Assembly: GCA_902492105.1 (NCBI GenBank)
Contig: CABUKD010000009.1
Location: 1 to 50,582, forward strand
Origin: an uncultured Clostridium sp.
GTDB lineage: Bacteria; Bacillota; Clostridia; TANB77; CAG-508
DNA length: 50,582 bases
Direction of reading: 5' to 3'
A program made the position numbers and the translations under genes. Of this stretch, positions 9,812 to 18,506 are shown in pieces. The notes under the pieces are model-generated. The model was not told the DNA's origin. It saw nothing but the letters and a program-made list of their open reading frames with translations, and searched no databases. Each line of letters begins with the position of its first letter. Positions within the stretch are counted from its first letter, which is position 1.

Positions 9812-11530
9812 ATGAAAATAGTTATAATTGGAGGAGTAGCAGGAGGTGCTACTACAGCTACAAGATTAAGAAGATTAAACGAAGATGCTCAAATTATTAT
9901 GATAGAAAGGGGAAAACATATTTCTTTTGCCAACTGTGGACTTCCTTACTATATTGGAGATGTTATTCAAGAAAAGCAAGATTTGTTACTTCAAACTCCA
10001 GAATCTTTTAAAGAACGATTTTCTGTTGATGTAAGAGTTTGCCAAGAAGTAATTCAAATTAATCGTAAAGAAAAAAAGGTAGTAATTAGAAAATTACAAA
10101 ATCAAGAAAATTGGAAAAAGGATTTGAAAGAAGATTCAAAAGAAAATCTGAAGAAAAATCCAGAAGAAATTTATGAAGAAACTTATGATAAATTAGTAAT
10201 AGCAACAGGTGCAGAGCCTATTAACCCCTATAAAAACGTAGAAACAGATCAAATAAAAACATTGCGTTCTGTAGAAGATGCAGTAGAAATTAGAAAAATG
10301 ATAAAAGAAAGAAATCTAAGCCATGTTACCATTATAGGTGGGGGATATATAGGAGTAGAAATGGCAGAAAATTTGAAACATTACCAAGACATTTCTATTG
10401 CTATCGTTGAAAAAGCTCCTCATTTAATAGGACCATTAGACCAAGACATGGCAAGTTTTGTACAAAAAAAGCTCCAAAAAAACGGAATACAATTATTTTT
10501 AAATAATTCTGTAACAGAAATACAAAATAATTTAATACCTAAACATAATTTGACTCTTTATTTAGAAAATAATCAAACCATAGAAACAGATTTTGTTATT
10601 TTATGTATTGGAGTAAAGCCAGAAAGCAGTTTAGCAAAAGAGTGTGGACTAGAAACAAACCAAAGAGGTAGTATACTGGTAAATGAATTTATGCAAACAA
10701 ATGATAATGATATTTATGCATTAGGAGATGCAGTAGCAGTAACAAACTATGTAACACAAGAACAAGCCTATATTCCTTTAGCAGGTCCGGCCAATAGGCA
10801 AGCAAGAGTAGTGGCAGACCATATTTCAAACAGGCAAACTACATATCAAGGCACTATAGGAAGTAGCATTTTAAAAGTATTTGACTCTAATTTAGGAATT
10901 ACCGGAATTAATGAACAAACTTGCAAAACACACAACATTCCATATAAAGTAATGATTATATCCCCTTATTCACATGCTATTTATTACCCAGGGGCAACAC
11001 AAATGACAATAAAAGCTTTATATGAACCACAAACCGGAAAAATCTTAGGTGCACAAATATGGGGAAGAGACGCAGTAGATAAAATAACCGATATTTTAGC
11101 AACAGCAATTAAAATGCATATGACAGCATATGACTTAGAAGAATTAGAACTAAGTTATGCACCACCATTTTCTTCTGCCAAAAGTCCAGTAAATATACTA
11201 GGAAATGCGATAGAAAATGAACTACATCATTTAGTAGAAACCATTACTTGGCAAGAAGTAGAAAAAACAGAAAATCCATATATTTTAGATGTTAGAACAG
11301 AAGAAGAATATGAACATTCTCATTTGTCAAATGCTATATTAATTCCATTAGATGAATTAAGACAACGATTAAATGAACTAGACAAGACAAAAACAATTTT
11401 AGTACACTGCCATACCGGTTTAAGAAGCTATATAGCATGTAGAATATTAAGCCAAAATGGATTTAAATGTAAAAATATTATGGGAGGGTATTATTTTTAC
11501 AAAAATGCTAATCTAACACCTGCTAAGTAA
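9812..11530 (+). CDS. CoA-disulfide reductase with C-terminal rhodanese domain
   Basis: This FAD- and NAD(P)H-dependent enzyme (572 residues from ATG 9812) has the FAD-binding GGVAGGATTATRLRR start and the single redox cysteine in SFANCGLPYYIG (Cys42), the signature of CoA-disulfide/CoA-persulfide reductases. A second nucleotide-binding fold starts near IGGGYIGVEMAE. After about residue 480 a rhodanese domain carries VHCHTGLRS, with its own sulfur-accepting Cys near 533. This fusion type is known to reduce CoA persulfide or polysulfide. I prefer ATG 9812, with GAGAGG upstream, over the in-frame GTG at 9734, which adds an unrelated 26-residue extension. Confidence 0.88.
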   Translation: MKIVIIGGVAGGATTATRLRRLNEDAQIIMIERGKHISFANCGLPYYIGDVIQEKQDLLLQTPESFKERFSVDVRVCQEVIQINRKEKKVVIRKLQNQENWKKDLKEDSKENLKKNPEEIYEETYDKLVIATGAEPINPYKNVETDQIKTLRSVEDAVEIRKMIKERNLSHVTIIGGGYIGVEMAENLKHYQDISIAIVEKAPHLIGPLDQDMASFVQKKLQKNGIQLFLNNSVTEIQNNLIPKHNLTLYLENNQTIETDFVILCIGVKPESSLAKECGLETNQRGSILVNEFMQTNDNDIYALGDAVAVTNYVTQEQAYIPLAGPANRQARVVADHISNRQTTYQGTIGSSILKVFDSNLGITGINEQTCKTHNIPYKVMIISPYSHAIYYPGATQMTIKALYEPQTGKILGAQIWGRDAVDKITDILATAIKMHMTAYDLEELELSYAPPFSSAKSPVNILGNAIENELHHLVETITWQEVEKTENPYILDVRTEEEYEHSHLSNAILIPLDELRQRLNELDKTKTILVHCHTGLRSYIACRILSQNGFKCKNIMGGYYFYKNANLTPAK

Positions 11531-11610
11531 ATATCATAATAAAAAAATATTCAAACCGCTAGTAATATTTCATATTTATTATGCAAAAAGAGATTATCTA
11601 ATATAAAACA

Positions 11611-11647
11611 AAAAACTCCACTATTTTCAATAAATAGTGGAGTTTTT
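11611..11647. terminator. Bidirectional terminator between two convergent units
   Basis: A perfect 16-bp stem (11611-11626 with 11632-11647) has T runs on both strands. It serves the reductase gene on the plus strand and rpsI on the minus strand. Confidence 0.9.
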
Positions 11648-11671
11648 TTAATACCGAAATACAGTATGTAA

Positions 11672-12076
11672 TTATCTCTTACTAAATTGTGGAGCTTTTC
11701 TAGCTTTTTTAAGACCATATTTCTTTCTTTCTTTCATACGAGGATCTCTTGTTAAGAAACCTGCAGATTTTAAAGTTGGTCTATATTCTTGGTTAGCTTC
11801 GTTTAATGCTCTTGCAATACCATGGCGTACAGCACCTGCTTGACCTGTAAAACCGCCACCTTGTACTTTACAAATAACATCATATTTATCTAGAGTATTT
11901 GTAGCAACTAATGGTTGTTTTACAATTACTTTTAATACTTCTGTTCCGAAATATTCATCTAATGGTTTTCCATTAACAGTAATAGAACCTTTTCCTTCTA
12001 CTAATCTAACTCTAGCGATTGATTTTTTTCTTCTACCTGTTCCTAAAAACACGATTTTATCAGATTTTTTTGCCAT
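11672..12076 (-). CDS. rpsI: 30S ribosomal protein S9
   Basis: This 134-residue protein is a full-length bS9/uS9. It has GTGRRKKSIARVRL near the start, GGGFTGQAGAVRHGIARAL in the middle and the conserved RDPRMKERKKYGLKKARKAPQFSKR-type tail, whose final Lys-Arg reaches the P-site tRNA. It follows rplM with a single base between them, the usual bacterial order. An AGGTAAAATAAG ribosome site lies within the end of rplM. Confidence 0.97.
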   Translation of the reverse strand: MAKKSDKIVFLGTGRRKKSIARVRLVEGKGSITVNGKPLDEYFGTEVLKVIVKQPLVATNTLDKYDVICKVQGGGFTGQAGAVRHGIARALNEANQEYRPTLKSAGFLTRDPRMKERKKYGLKKARKAPQFSKR

Positions 12077-12077
12077 C

Positions 12078-12515
12078 TTATTTTACCTCCCAAACTTCAG
12101 GTTTTTGAGCGATATTTTCATGCTCACTACCAGCATATACTCTTAATTTTCTAGTCATTTGTCTTCCAAGTCTTGTATGAGGAAGCATACCTACTACAGC
12201 ATGTGTCATCATCTTTTCAGGACTTTTTGCTAGTAATTCTCTAGCAGTAGTTTCTTTCATTCCACCAATATAACCTGAATGACTTCTATAAATTTTTTGG
12301 TCTAATTTTTTTCCAGTTAAAACTACTTTACTACAATTAATAATAATAACATGATCACCAACATCCATATGTGTAGTATAAGTTGGTTTGTGTTTTCCTC
12401 TTAATAATTTAGCAGCTTCTGCAGCAACTCTACCTAGTGGTTTGTCAGCTGCATCAATAATATACCATTTGCTTTCAATTTCACTTTTTTTAATACTATA
12501 AGTTGTATTATTCAT
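12078..12515 (-). CDS. rplM: 50S ribosomal protein L13
   Basis: This 145-residue protein is full-length uL13: WYIIDAADKPLGRVA near the start, HMDVGDHVIIINC, and MLPHTRLGRQMTRKLRVYAG towards the end. It is the first gene of the rplM-rpsI operon. A GGAGG site precedes its start codon. The 110-base leader upstream holds a large hairpin and is probably the L13 autoregulatory leader. Confidence 0.97.
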   Translation of the reverse strand: MNNTTYSIKKSEIESKWYIIDAADKPLGRVAAEAAKLLRGKHKPTYTTHMDVGDHVIIINCSKVVLTGKKLDQKIYRSHSGYIGGMKETTARELLAKSPEKMMTHAVVGMLPHTRLGRQMTRKLRVYAGSEHENIAQKPEVWEVK

Positions 12516-12660
12516 GGTAAATTCTATCCTCCATTTCCATTTTCAAAAATCTTAATCTATATGAAACTATTTTTGCTTTGCCACCGGGGAGAAGCAAGAA
12601 AAAATAGTTACAAACTTACATATGCTTTACTATTTTAATATAAAACCTTCGAAAAGTCAA
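12516..12660 (-). promoter_or_regulatory. rplM promoter and L13-type leader
   Basis: On the minus strand, TTGACT (12655-12660), a 17-bp spacer and TAAAAT (12632-12637) form a promoter; transcription should start near 12625. The transcribed leader folds into a hairpin of about 45 bases (around 12563-12609) whose arms contain AACTATTTTT and AAAAATAGTT. Firmicutes rplM genes commonly carry an L13-responsive leader, so this is the likely role. Confidence 0.65.
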
Positions 12661-12688
12661 GATATTTCAAAAAAATTACCAAAAATAC

Positions 12689-13012
12689 TTGACAATTTTT
12701 TAGATACACAGTATAATAAAGAAGTTGAAAAAAGAAGCAATCCATGCTCACCTTAACTAAAAAAGGAAAAGGTTTATAGTATTTCTTATTCTTACTATTA
12801 TGAAAAAGCAATGCAAAATAGAAAGAACAATCTTAAGCATATAAACATAGTGCTAGTAAGTGAAAATAAGAATATAAAGTATGGATTGATTTTGAGAAGA
12901 AATCAATCTTTTTTCTTTTGTAAAACAATATAATAGAAAAAACTGAAATAGGGTAAAAAAAAAAGAACAATATGTTAAAAAGAAAAAAGTAGGTTTTTTA
13001 TTACAAAAACTA
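12689..13012 (+). promoter_or_regulatory. infC promoter, leader and attenuator (L20-leader type)
   Basis: TTGACA (12689-12694), a 17-bp spacer and TATAAT (12712-12717) give a near-perfect promoter. The leader of nearly 290 bases ends in a terminator: GATTGATTT (12884-12892) pairs with AAATCAATC (12900-12908), followed by six Ts. An upstream segment, CAATCCAT at 12738-12745, is complementary to 12881-12888, which overlaps the terminator stem, so it can act as the antiterminator. This is the layout of the L20-controlled leader of infC-rpmI-rplT operons. Confidence 0.8.
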
Positions 13013-13027
13013 ATGGAGGTGTTTTTT

Positions 13028-13543
13028 ATTAAACAAGATTTACCAATTAATGAACAAATAAGAGCAAATAAAGTGCAATTAATTGATGAAAATGGAGAGA
13101 AAAAAGGAGTAATGAATTTCCATGATGCCCTAAATTTAGCATATGATAAAAAACTAGATTTAGTAATGGTATCTCCAAACCCAGAAATGCCAGTTTGTAA
13201 AATTATGAATTATGGAAAATACAAATTTGAGCAATCCAAAAAAGAAAAAGAAGCTCGTAAAAAACAAAAAACATTAGAGGTAAAAGAAATTCGTATCACA
13301 CCTAATATTGAGCAACACGACTTTGAATTTAAAGCAAAAAATGCCAGAAAGTTTATAGAAGATGGCAACAAAGTAAGAATTACCTTAAAATTTAGAGGAA
13401 GAGAATTAAATTATGTAAAATTAGGAGAAGAAGTTCTTCAAAAATTTATAGAAGAATTATCTGATATTTCTGTTCCAGAAAAAAAGCCAATATTAGAAGG
13501 AAAAAACATGTTTATTATATTAGCTAAAAAAGCTGATAAGTAA
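13028..13543 (+). CDS. infC: Translation initiation factor IF-3, AUU start codon
   Basis: IF-3 keeps 30S subunits free and checks start-codon selection. The reading frame extends back to an ATG at 13013, but that ATG is part of the ribosome-binding site (ATGGAGGTG). The in-frame ATT at 13028 lies 7 bases after GGAGGTG and gives the canonical N-terminus KQDLPINEQIRANKVQLID, for 171 residues. infC using AUU is the classic case of autoregulation through rare start-codon discrimination. The N-domain, linker and C-domain (ITLKFRGRELNYVKLGEEVL) are all present. rpmI and rplT follow in one operon. Confidence 0.95.
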   Translation: MKQDLPINEQIRANKVQLIDENGEKKGVMNFHDALNLAYDKKLDLVMVSPNPEMPVCKIMNYGKYKFEQSKKEKEARKKQKTLEVKEIRITPNIEQHDFEFKAKNARKFIEDGNKVRITLKFRGRELNYVKLGEEVLQKFIEELSDISVPEKKPILEGKNMFIILAKKADK

Positions 13544-13581
13544 AATAGATAAAAAGCAATTTATTAAAGGAGGAATTTATA

Positions 13582-13785
13582 ATGCCAAAGTTAAAAACAA
13601 ATAAAGCAGCTAAAAAGAGATATTCTTATACAGCTACTGGAAAAGTTAAAAGAACAAAATCTAATAAAAGACATTTACTTGCTCGTAAAACAAGTAGAGC
13701 AAAATCAAGAGGTAAAGTACAAGATGCTTATGCAGACAAAACCTGTGAAGCAGGAATTAAAAGAATGTTACCATATGGAAATTAA
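13582..13785 (+). CDS. rpmI: 50S ribosomal protein L35
   Basis: This 67-residue basic protein starts MPKLKTNKAAKKRY and has the GKVKRTKSNKRHLLARKTSRA region of bL35. It lies between infC and rplT with a strong AAAGGAGG ribosome site. Confidence 0.97.
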   Translation: MPKLKTNKAAKKRYSYTATGKVKRTKSNKRHLLARKTSRAKSRGKVQDAYADKTCEAGIKRMLPYGN

Positions 13786-13812
13786 TCAATAAGTAGAGGA
13801 AGGTGAAGAAAA

Positions 13813-14163
13813 ATGGCAAGAGTAAAAACAGCAAGAATTACACGTAAAAAACATAAAAAAATATTAAAAAGAGCAAAAGGATATTATGGAGCAAAACATT
13901 ACAGATTCAGAATGGCAAAACAAGCAGTTATGAAATCTGGAAAATATGCTTATGCAGGAAGAAAAGATAGAAAAAGTAATTTTAGAAAATTATGGATTGC
14001 AAGAATTAATGCAGCAGCAAGAATGAATGGTTTAACCTATAGTACTTTTATTAATGGACTAAAAAAAGCAAATATTGTTATTAATAGAAAAATGTTAGCA
14101 GAACTTGCAGTATCTGATCCAAAAGCTTTTACAGAAATTGCAAATAAAGCAAAAAAAGCATAA
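13813..14163 (+). CDS. rplT: 50S ribosomal protein L20
   Basis: This 116-residue protein is full-length bL20, starting MARVKTARITRKKHKKILK and containing the RFRMAKQAVMKSGKYAY and RDRKSNFRKLWIARINAA-type segments. L20 is also the likely repressor of this operon by binding the leader upstream of infC. A long bidirectional hairpin follows its stop codon. Confidence 0.97.
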   Translation: MARVKTARITRKKHKKILKRAKGYYGAKHYRFRMAKQAVMKSGKYAYAGRKDRKSNFRKLWIARINAAARMNGLTYSTFINGLKKANIVINRKMLAELAVSDPKAFTEIANKAKKA

Positions 14164-14175
14164 GATAAAATAGAA

Positions 14176-14214
14176 GCAAATAGCCCTGCCATAGGCAAGG
14201 GCTATTGCTTTTTT
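14176..14214. terminator. Bidirectional terminator between rplT and spoVAE
   Basis: An imperfect stem (14176-14190 with 14194-14208, AATAGCCC against GGGCTATT, inner TGCC against GGCA) is followed by a T-rich tract. The stop codon of spoVAE lies inside the right arm. Confidence 0.8.
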
Positions 14215-14609
14215 ATTTTAGGTTTTGCAATTAGAGAAGCTAAATATCCAAAAAATACAGCAGCGGCAATACCACCAGCAGAAGCTTTTACACCACCTGT
14301 AAAGGCTCCAAGAAGTCCAGAATTTTGTACCTCTTGTATAGCTCCTTTAGCAAGGTTAGCTCCAAAACCAGTTAAGGGAACAGTGGCACCAGCACCTGCA
14401 AAATCAATTAAATATTGGTAAATACCAAGACCACCTAGAATAGCACCGGTTGTTACAAATATAACTAATATTCTAGCAGGAGTTAATTTGGTTTTATCAA
14501 TTAAAATTTGACCAATAATACAAATAATGCCACCTACTACAAAACATTTTAATAATCCCATCCAATCAATACTTTGTATAAAATCCATTTTTTTATTGAC
14601 TATTTCCAA
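14202..14609 (-). CDS. spoVAE: Stage V sporulation protein AE (SpoVAEb type)
   Basis: This 135-residue protein has about four membrane helices and the family motifs FVVGGIICIIGQILID, GAGATVPLTGFGANLAKGAI and GVKASAGGIAAAVFFGYLASL. SpoVA proteins form the channel that moves Ca-dipicolinic acid into the forespore and out at germination. It is the last gene of the spoVAC-spoVAD-spoVAE set. The reading frame opens with TTG directly beside a perfect 32-base palindrome, with no clear ribosome site; ATG at 14588 (MDFIQSIDW) is an alternative start. Confidence 0.92.
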   Translation of the reverse strand: MEIVNKKMDFIQSIDWMGLLKCFVVGGIICIIGQILIDKTKLTPARILVIFVTTGAILGGLGIYQYLIDFAGAGATVPLTGFGANLAKGAIQEVQNSGLLGAFTGGVKASAGGIAAAVFFGYLASLIAKPKIKKQ

Positions 14610-14611
14610 AC

Positions 14612-14643
14612 TTTAAAAAATATTACATGTAATATTTTTTAAA
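14612..14643. repeat. Perfect 32-bp palindrome at the spoVAE start
   Basis: TTTAAAAAATATTACA (14612-14627) is followed without a gap by its exact reverse complement. It lies in the spoVAD-spoVAE gap, touching the spoVAE TTG start region. Confidence 0.85.
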
Positions 14644-14675
14644 ACGAAAGTCTTGAAATAATCTCTCCTTTCCCG

Positions 14676-15686
14676 TTAAAAATTATTTTCAACTGCTACT
14701 GCATGAGCGATACCTGGAATACTTTCCCCTTGTTGGGAGCTAGTAGCATTTGTTAAGGCACCAGTAGCAATTAATAAAATTTTATTTATTTTTTTATCCT
14801 TTAATCGTTTGTAAAAGTAGCCAGAAAAAGTAGTTCCTATGCAAGCACAACCACTTCCGCCAGAATGGGTATCTTGTGTTTCTTTATCAAAAATTAAAAC
14901 ACCACAATCTTCGTAATTATTTTTTATGTTATAACCTTTCCCTTCTGCAAGTTCTATTAAAATTTCTTTTCCAATATGACCTAAATCTCCAGTGAGAATA
15001 GCGTCATAATCACTTGGCTTTCTGCCAGTGTCTTGAAAGTGAGTAATTAAAGTATCTAGCGCGGCAGGAGCCATAGCAGCACCCATATTATTGGCATCTT
15101 TAATTCCCATGTCCACAATTTTGCCAGGAGTAACATAAGTAATATATGGACCATTTCCTGTAGCAGATAAAATAGCAGCACCAGAGCCTGTAACTGTCCA
15201 TTGGGAAGTTGGAGGTCTTTGGTTTCCAAGTTCTAGTGGAAAGCGAAATTGCTTTTCTGCACTACAAAAGTGGCTAGAAGTAGCACAAAGAACGTTAGAA
15301 GCAGCTTTTCCATCTAAAAATATACTACCTAAGCATAAACTTTCTACAAAAGTAGAACATGCACCAAATACTCCAAAAAATGGAATATTTAATTCACGAA
15401 GTCCAAAACTAGAAGAAATACACTGGTTTAGTAAATCCCCTGCAAAACAATAATCTATTTGGTTCATAGGAATACCAGATTTATGAATTACAGTATTTAC
15501 AGTTTCTTTTATAATTTTACTTTCTGCTTTTTCCCATGTTTTTTCTCCCCAAAACTCATCTTCTAAACATTGATCAAAATATTTGGCAAGGGGACCTTCT
15601 CCTTCTTTAGGACCTACAATACTTGCAGTTTCTAAAATAGTAGGCGGAGTATCTAACTTAATTGTTTGATTTCCAATATGTTTCAT
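14676..15686 (-). CDS. spoVAD: Stage V sporulation protein AD
   Basis: This 336-residue protein has the ketoacyl-synthase-like fold of SpoVAD, the peripheral SpoVA subunit that binds dipicolinic acid. Seen motifs include EGPLAKYFDQCLEDEFWGEKTWEKAE, DYCFAGDLLNQCISSSFGLR-type and GACSTFVESLCLGSIFLDG, with GSGCACIGTTFSGYF near the C-terminus (each quoted part is a conserved block). Length agrees with the family. An AAAGGATACAGG-type site precedes the ATG. It sits between spoVAC and spoVAE. Confidence 0.95.
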   Translation of the reverse strand: MKHIGNQTIKLDTPPTILETASIVGPKEGEGPLAKYFDQCLEDEFWGEKTWEKAESKIIKETVNTVIHKSGIPMNQIDYCFAGDLLNQCISSSFGLRELNIPFFGVFGACSTFVESLCLGSIFLDGKAASNVLCATSSHFCSAEKQFRFPLELGNQRPPTSQWTVTGSGAAILSATGNGPYITYVTPGKIVDMGIKDANNMGAAMAPAALDTLITHFQDTGRKPSDYDAILTGDLGHIGKEILIELAEGKGYNIKNNYEDCGVLIFDKETQDTHSGGSGCACIGTTFSGYFYKRLKDKKINKILLIATGALTNATSSQQGESIPGIAHAVAVENNF

Positions 15687-15779
15687 GAATCCTGTATCCT
15701 TTCTTTAAAAAATCATTTTTAATAAAAATATATTTTGAATATTATAGAAAAATTGGCTTTTATTTTAAAGTTTTAAACT

Positions 15780-16226
15780 TTAGCCTAAAAATAAAGTAGC
15801 AATAATGCCAATAATGACAGAAGCAGAAATACCAAATACTAAAACAGGTCCTGCCACTGTAAACATTTTTCCGCCAACTCCCATTACATAACCTTCTGAT
15901 TTATATTCAATGGCAGGAGAAACAATAGAGTTTGCAAATCCTGTAATTGGAATTAAAGAACCTGCACCTGCAAACTTTCCTATTTTATTAAAAATATTAA
16001 GTCCTGTTAAAATAGCAGAAATTGCAATTAATACAATGGATACCACTGTAGAAGCTTGCGTTTGATCCATTCCTTTATACATACAAAAATCCATAATTAA
16101 TTGACCAATTGTACATATAAGACCTCCTACCCAAAAAGCATTAAAGCAATTTTTTAAAATAGGAGAATTAGGTGACTTTTTATCAACATAGTCGCTATAT
16201 TCTTTTTTAGTTTCTAATGGTTTCAT
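15780..16226 (-). CDS. spoVAC: Stage V sporulation protein AC
   Basis: This 148-residue integral membrane protein has a hydrophilic N-terminus and about four helices, with GGLICTIGQLIMDF, GKFAGAGSLIPITGFANSI and VFGISASVIIGIIATLFLG as family blocks. SpoVAC has mechanosensitive channel activity in Bacillus and is part of the Ca-dipicolinate channel. An AAAAAAGGAGGAT ribosome site precedes the ATG. It lies 15 bases after the dodecin gene, so that gene probably belongs to the same transcript. Confidence 0.94.
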   Translation of the reverse strand: MKPLETKKEYSDYVDKKSPNSPILKNCFNAFWVGGLICTIGQLIMDFCMYKGMDQTQASTVVSIVLIAISAILTGLNIFNKIGKFAGAGSLIPITGFANSIVSPAIEYKSEGYVMGVGGKMFTVAGPVLVFGISASVIIGIIATLFLG

Positions 16227-16241
16227 TTTTATCCTCCTTTT

Positions 16242-16454
16242 TTAATCTCGATCTCTATCAATTACAAAAGATAAATCCAAATCTACAAAATATTCTACTA
16301 ATTTTTTACCTTCAATTTTAGCCCTTTGTTCTATTACTTTTACAGAAGACAAATAGTCAATTGTTTTAGATGCTTCTGCAACTGCTTGTACTACTGCATC
16401 TTTCCAAGAAACTGTAGAAGTACCTGTAATTATTAAATGTTTTTCTATTCCCAT
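16242..16454 (-). CDS. Dodecin family protein
   Basis: This 70-residue protein matches dodecins: a small beta-alpha-beta-beta chain with IITGTSTVSWKDAVVQAVAEA, which contains the flavin-stacking Trp, and a C-terminal VEYFVDLDLSFVI strand. Dodecins form hollow 12-mers that store flavin or CoA. It is the first gene of the spoVA transcript here, with GGAGG upstream and only 15 bases to spoVAC. That suggests expression in the forespore, but no such role is established to my knowledge. Confidence 0.85.
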   Translation of the reverse strand: MGIEKHLIITGTSTVSWKDAVVQAVAEASKTIDYLSSVKVIEQRAKIEGKKLVEYFVDLDLSFVIDRDRD

Positions 16455-16617
16455 TTTTTATAACCTCCATTTCGTTTTTGCTAATGTTAGCTTTTCCAAA
16501 AACATAGAATTTATACAAAAATTAGAAAATTTCTTAAAATCTTGAAAATAGTATTCACGAAAAATGAAATTTATGATATAGTGAAAAAGAGAAAATTTTA
16601 AGGAGAAAAGTATTAAA

Positions 16618-18408
16618 ATGGGAAAACATGATAGAAATGAAAAAATAGAAAAAACAGAGAATATAGAGAACTTAGAAAATAAAGATAATATGGTAAAAAG
16701 AACAAAAACTAAAAAAGTAGAAAAGAATGAAAAAAGAAAATCAAAAATTCTTTTAAAAATAATCATAGTAGCTATTTTTTTAGCGTTAGTAATTGGTGTA
16801 CTCTATTTAGCAAGCCATAATTATATTAGGGATGATATAACAGATAAAACGAACTTAATTATTAATAATAGTAATGTTACTACTAGCCTGAAAAAAGATG
16901 TATATGTCCAAGACGGAATCGTATATTTATCTCAAGCAGATATAGACAACTTTTTTGACCATAGCATTACTTATGATGAAAAATATGATCAAATGATTAC
17001 TTGCTCTGAAAAGAAAGTAGCAGCCTTACCAATAGGAAAAAATCACATACAAATTAATAGCTCTAATGTAACTATAAAGGAAGGAGTCATTCAAAAAGAC
17101 GACATCTATTATTTACCTATTTCTGAATTGGGAGATGTTTATAATATACAAACTACTTATTTAGCAGAAAACAATGTTGTTACTATAGATTCTCTAGATA
17201 GAGATTGTTCTATTGCAACTATAGCAAAAAATAGTTCTATTAAATATAAACCAACAGTCTTTTCTAGAACAGTAGCAAAAGTAGAACAAGGGGAAAGTGT
17301 TACTATTGCAAATCGTAGTGAATATCCAGTACCAGATGGTTGGACAAGAGTTAGAACACAAAATGGAACATTAGGATATATTCAAACCAATAAAATGGGA
17401 ACTATTAATCAAATTCGTGAAACCATTGAAACGGAACCAAAAATAGAAGGAACTGTTAGTCTAGTTTGGGAATATTTTTCACAGTATTATACTGCACCAG
17501 ATAGAAAAGGTACTACAATAGAGGGAGTAAATGTGGTAGCTCCAGCATTTTTTAGATTAGAACAAGCAGGCAAGGGAAACATTTTAACTAATGTAGGAGA
17601 AGATGGAAAAGATTACATTGCTTGGGCACACAAACAAAATTACCAAGTTTGGCCAATGCTATCTAATGAATCTTTAAATGATACTACTTCTGAAATTTTA
17701 AGAGATTATAAACTAAGAGAATCTTTAATTAATCAAATTGTAAAGTATATTGTACAATATGATTTAGATGGTATTAATATCGACTTTGAGAATATGTATG
17801 AAGCAGATAAAGATTATTTTTCTCGTTTCTTAATTGAATTAGAACCACGTTTAAATGAAATAGGAGCAGTATTATCTGTAGATGTAACCGCGCCTGATGG
17901 AGCACCAAATTGGTCTATGTGTTATGATAGATATACCATTGGAAAAGTAGCAGATTTTATTATTTTTATGGGATATGATCAATATGGCGTATCTTCTACA
18001 GAAGCCGGAACAACAGCAGGATGTGATTGGGTAGAAGCAAATATTACTAAATTTTTAGGACAAGAAGGGGTTCCAGCAGAAAAATTAATTTTAGGAATGC
18101 CATTTTACACTAGATTCTGGGAAGAAAAGAATGGAAAAATTATTTCTAAAGATACAGTTAATATGAAAAAAATTGATAATGTTATACCAAGTAATGTAGA
18201 AAAGAAGTGGGATGAAAATTTAAAGCAATACTATGTAGAATATAAAGAAAATGGTGTTACTTGCAAAATGTGGATAGAAGATGAAACTTCTTTTAAAGCA
18301 AAATTAGATTTAGTTACAGAATATAAACTAGCAGGAGCAGCTTATTGGACAAAAGACATGGAAAAAGATTCTATCTGGGGAATTATTGCAGAAACGTTAG
18401 GAACTTAA
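16618..18408 (+). CDS. Membrane-anchored GH18 family hydrolase with SH3 domain
   Basis: This 596-residue protein has a charged cytoplasmic N-terminus, one membrane helix (about 42-65), a stalk region resembling copper-amine-oxidase N-terminal repeats (about 80-200), a bacterial SH3-like domain (about 205-262) and a GH18 barrel (about 275-596). The catalytic motif DGINIDFE (about 384-391) is intact, ending in the acid/base Glu. Relatives include spore cortex-lytic enzymes of the SleL/YaaH type and peptidoglycan N-acetylglucosaminidases. Its neighbour, the spoVA operon, fits a spore envelope role. AAGGAG precedes the ATG. Confidence 0.85.
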   Translation: MGKHDRNEKIEKTENIENLENKDNMVKRTKTKKVEKNEKRKSKILLKIIIVAIFLALVIGVLYLASHNYIRDDITDKTNLIINNSNVTTSLKKDVYVQDGIVYLSQADIDNFFDHSITYDEKYDQMITCSEKKVAALPIGKNHIQINSSNVTIKEGVIQKDDIYYLPISELGDVYNIQTTYLAENNVVTIDSLDRDCSIATIAKNSSIKYKPTVFSRTVAKVEQGESVTIANRSEYPVPDGWTRVRTQNGTLGYIQTNKMGTINQIRETIETEPKIEGTVSLVWEYFSQYYTAPDRKGTTIEGVNVVAPAFFRLEQAGKGNILTNVGEDGKDYIAWAHKQNYQVWPMLSNESLNDTTSEILRDYKLRESLINQIVKYIVQYDLDGINIDFENMYEADKDYFSRFLIELEPRLNEIGAVLSVDVTAPDGAPNWSMCYDRYTIGKVADFIIFMGYDQYGVSSTEAGTTAGCDWVEANITKFLGQEGVPAEKLILGMPFYTRFWEEKNGKIISKDTVNMKKIDNVIPSNVEKKWDENLKQYYVEYKENGVTCKMWIEDETSFKAKLDLVTEYKLAGAAYWTKDMEKDSIWGIIAETLGT

Positions 18409-18506
18409 AAAAGAAGAAATATTTTTAATAAAAAAGGGATAAACTAAAATTACTTTCATATAATGTAGAACAAGCTATTAAATAGTAAATTAAATGAGGT
18501 GATTTT

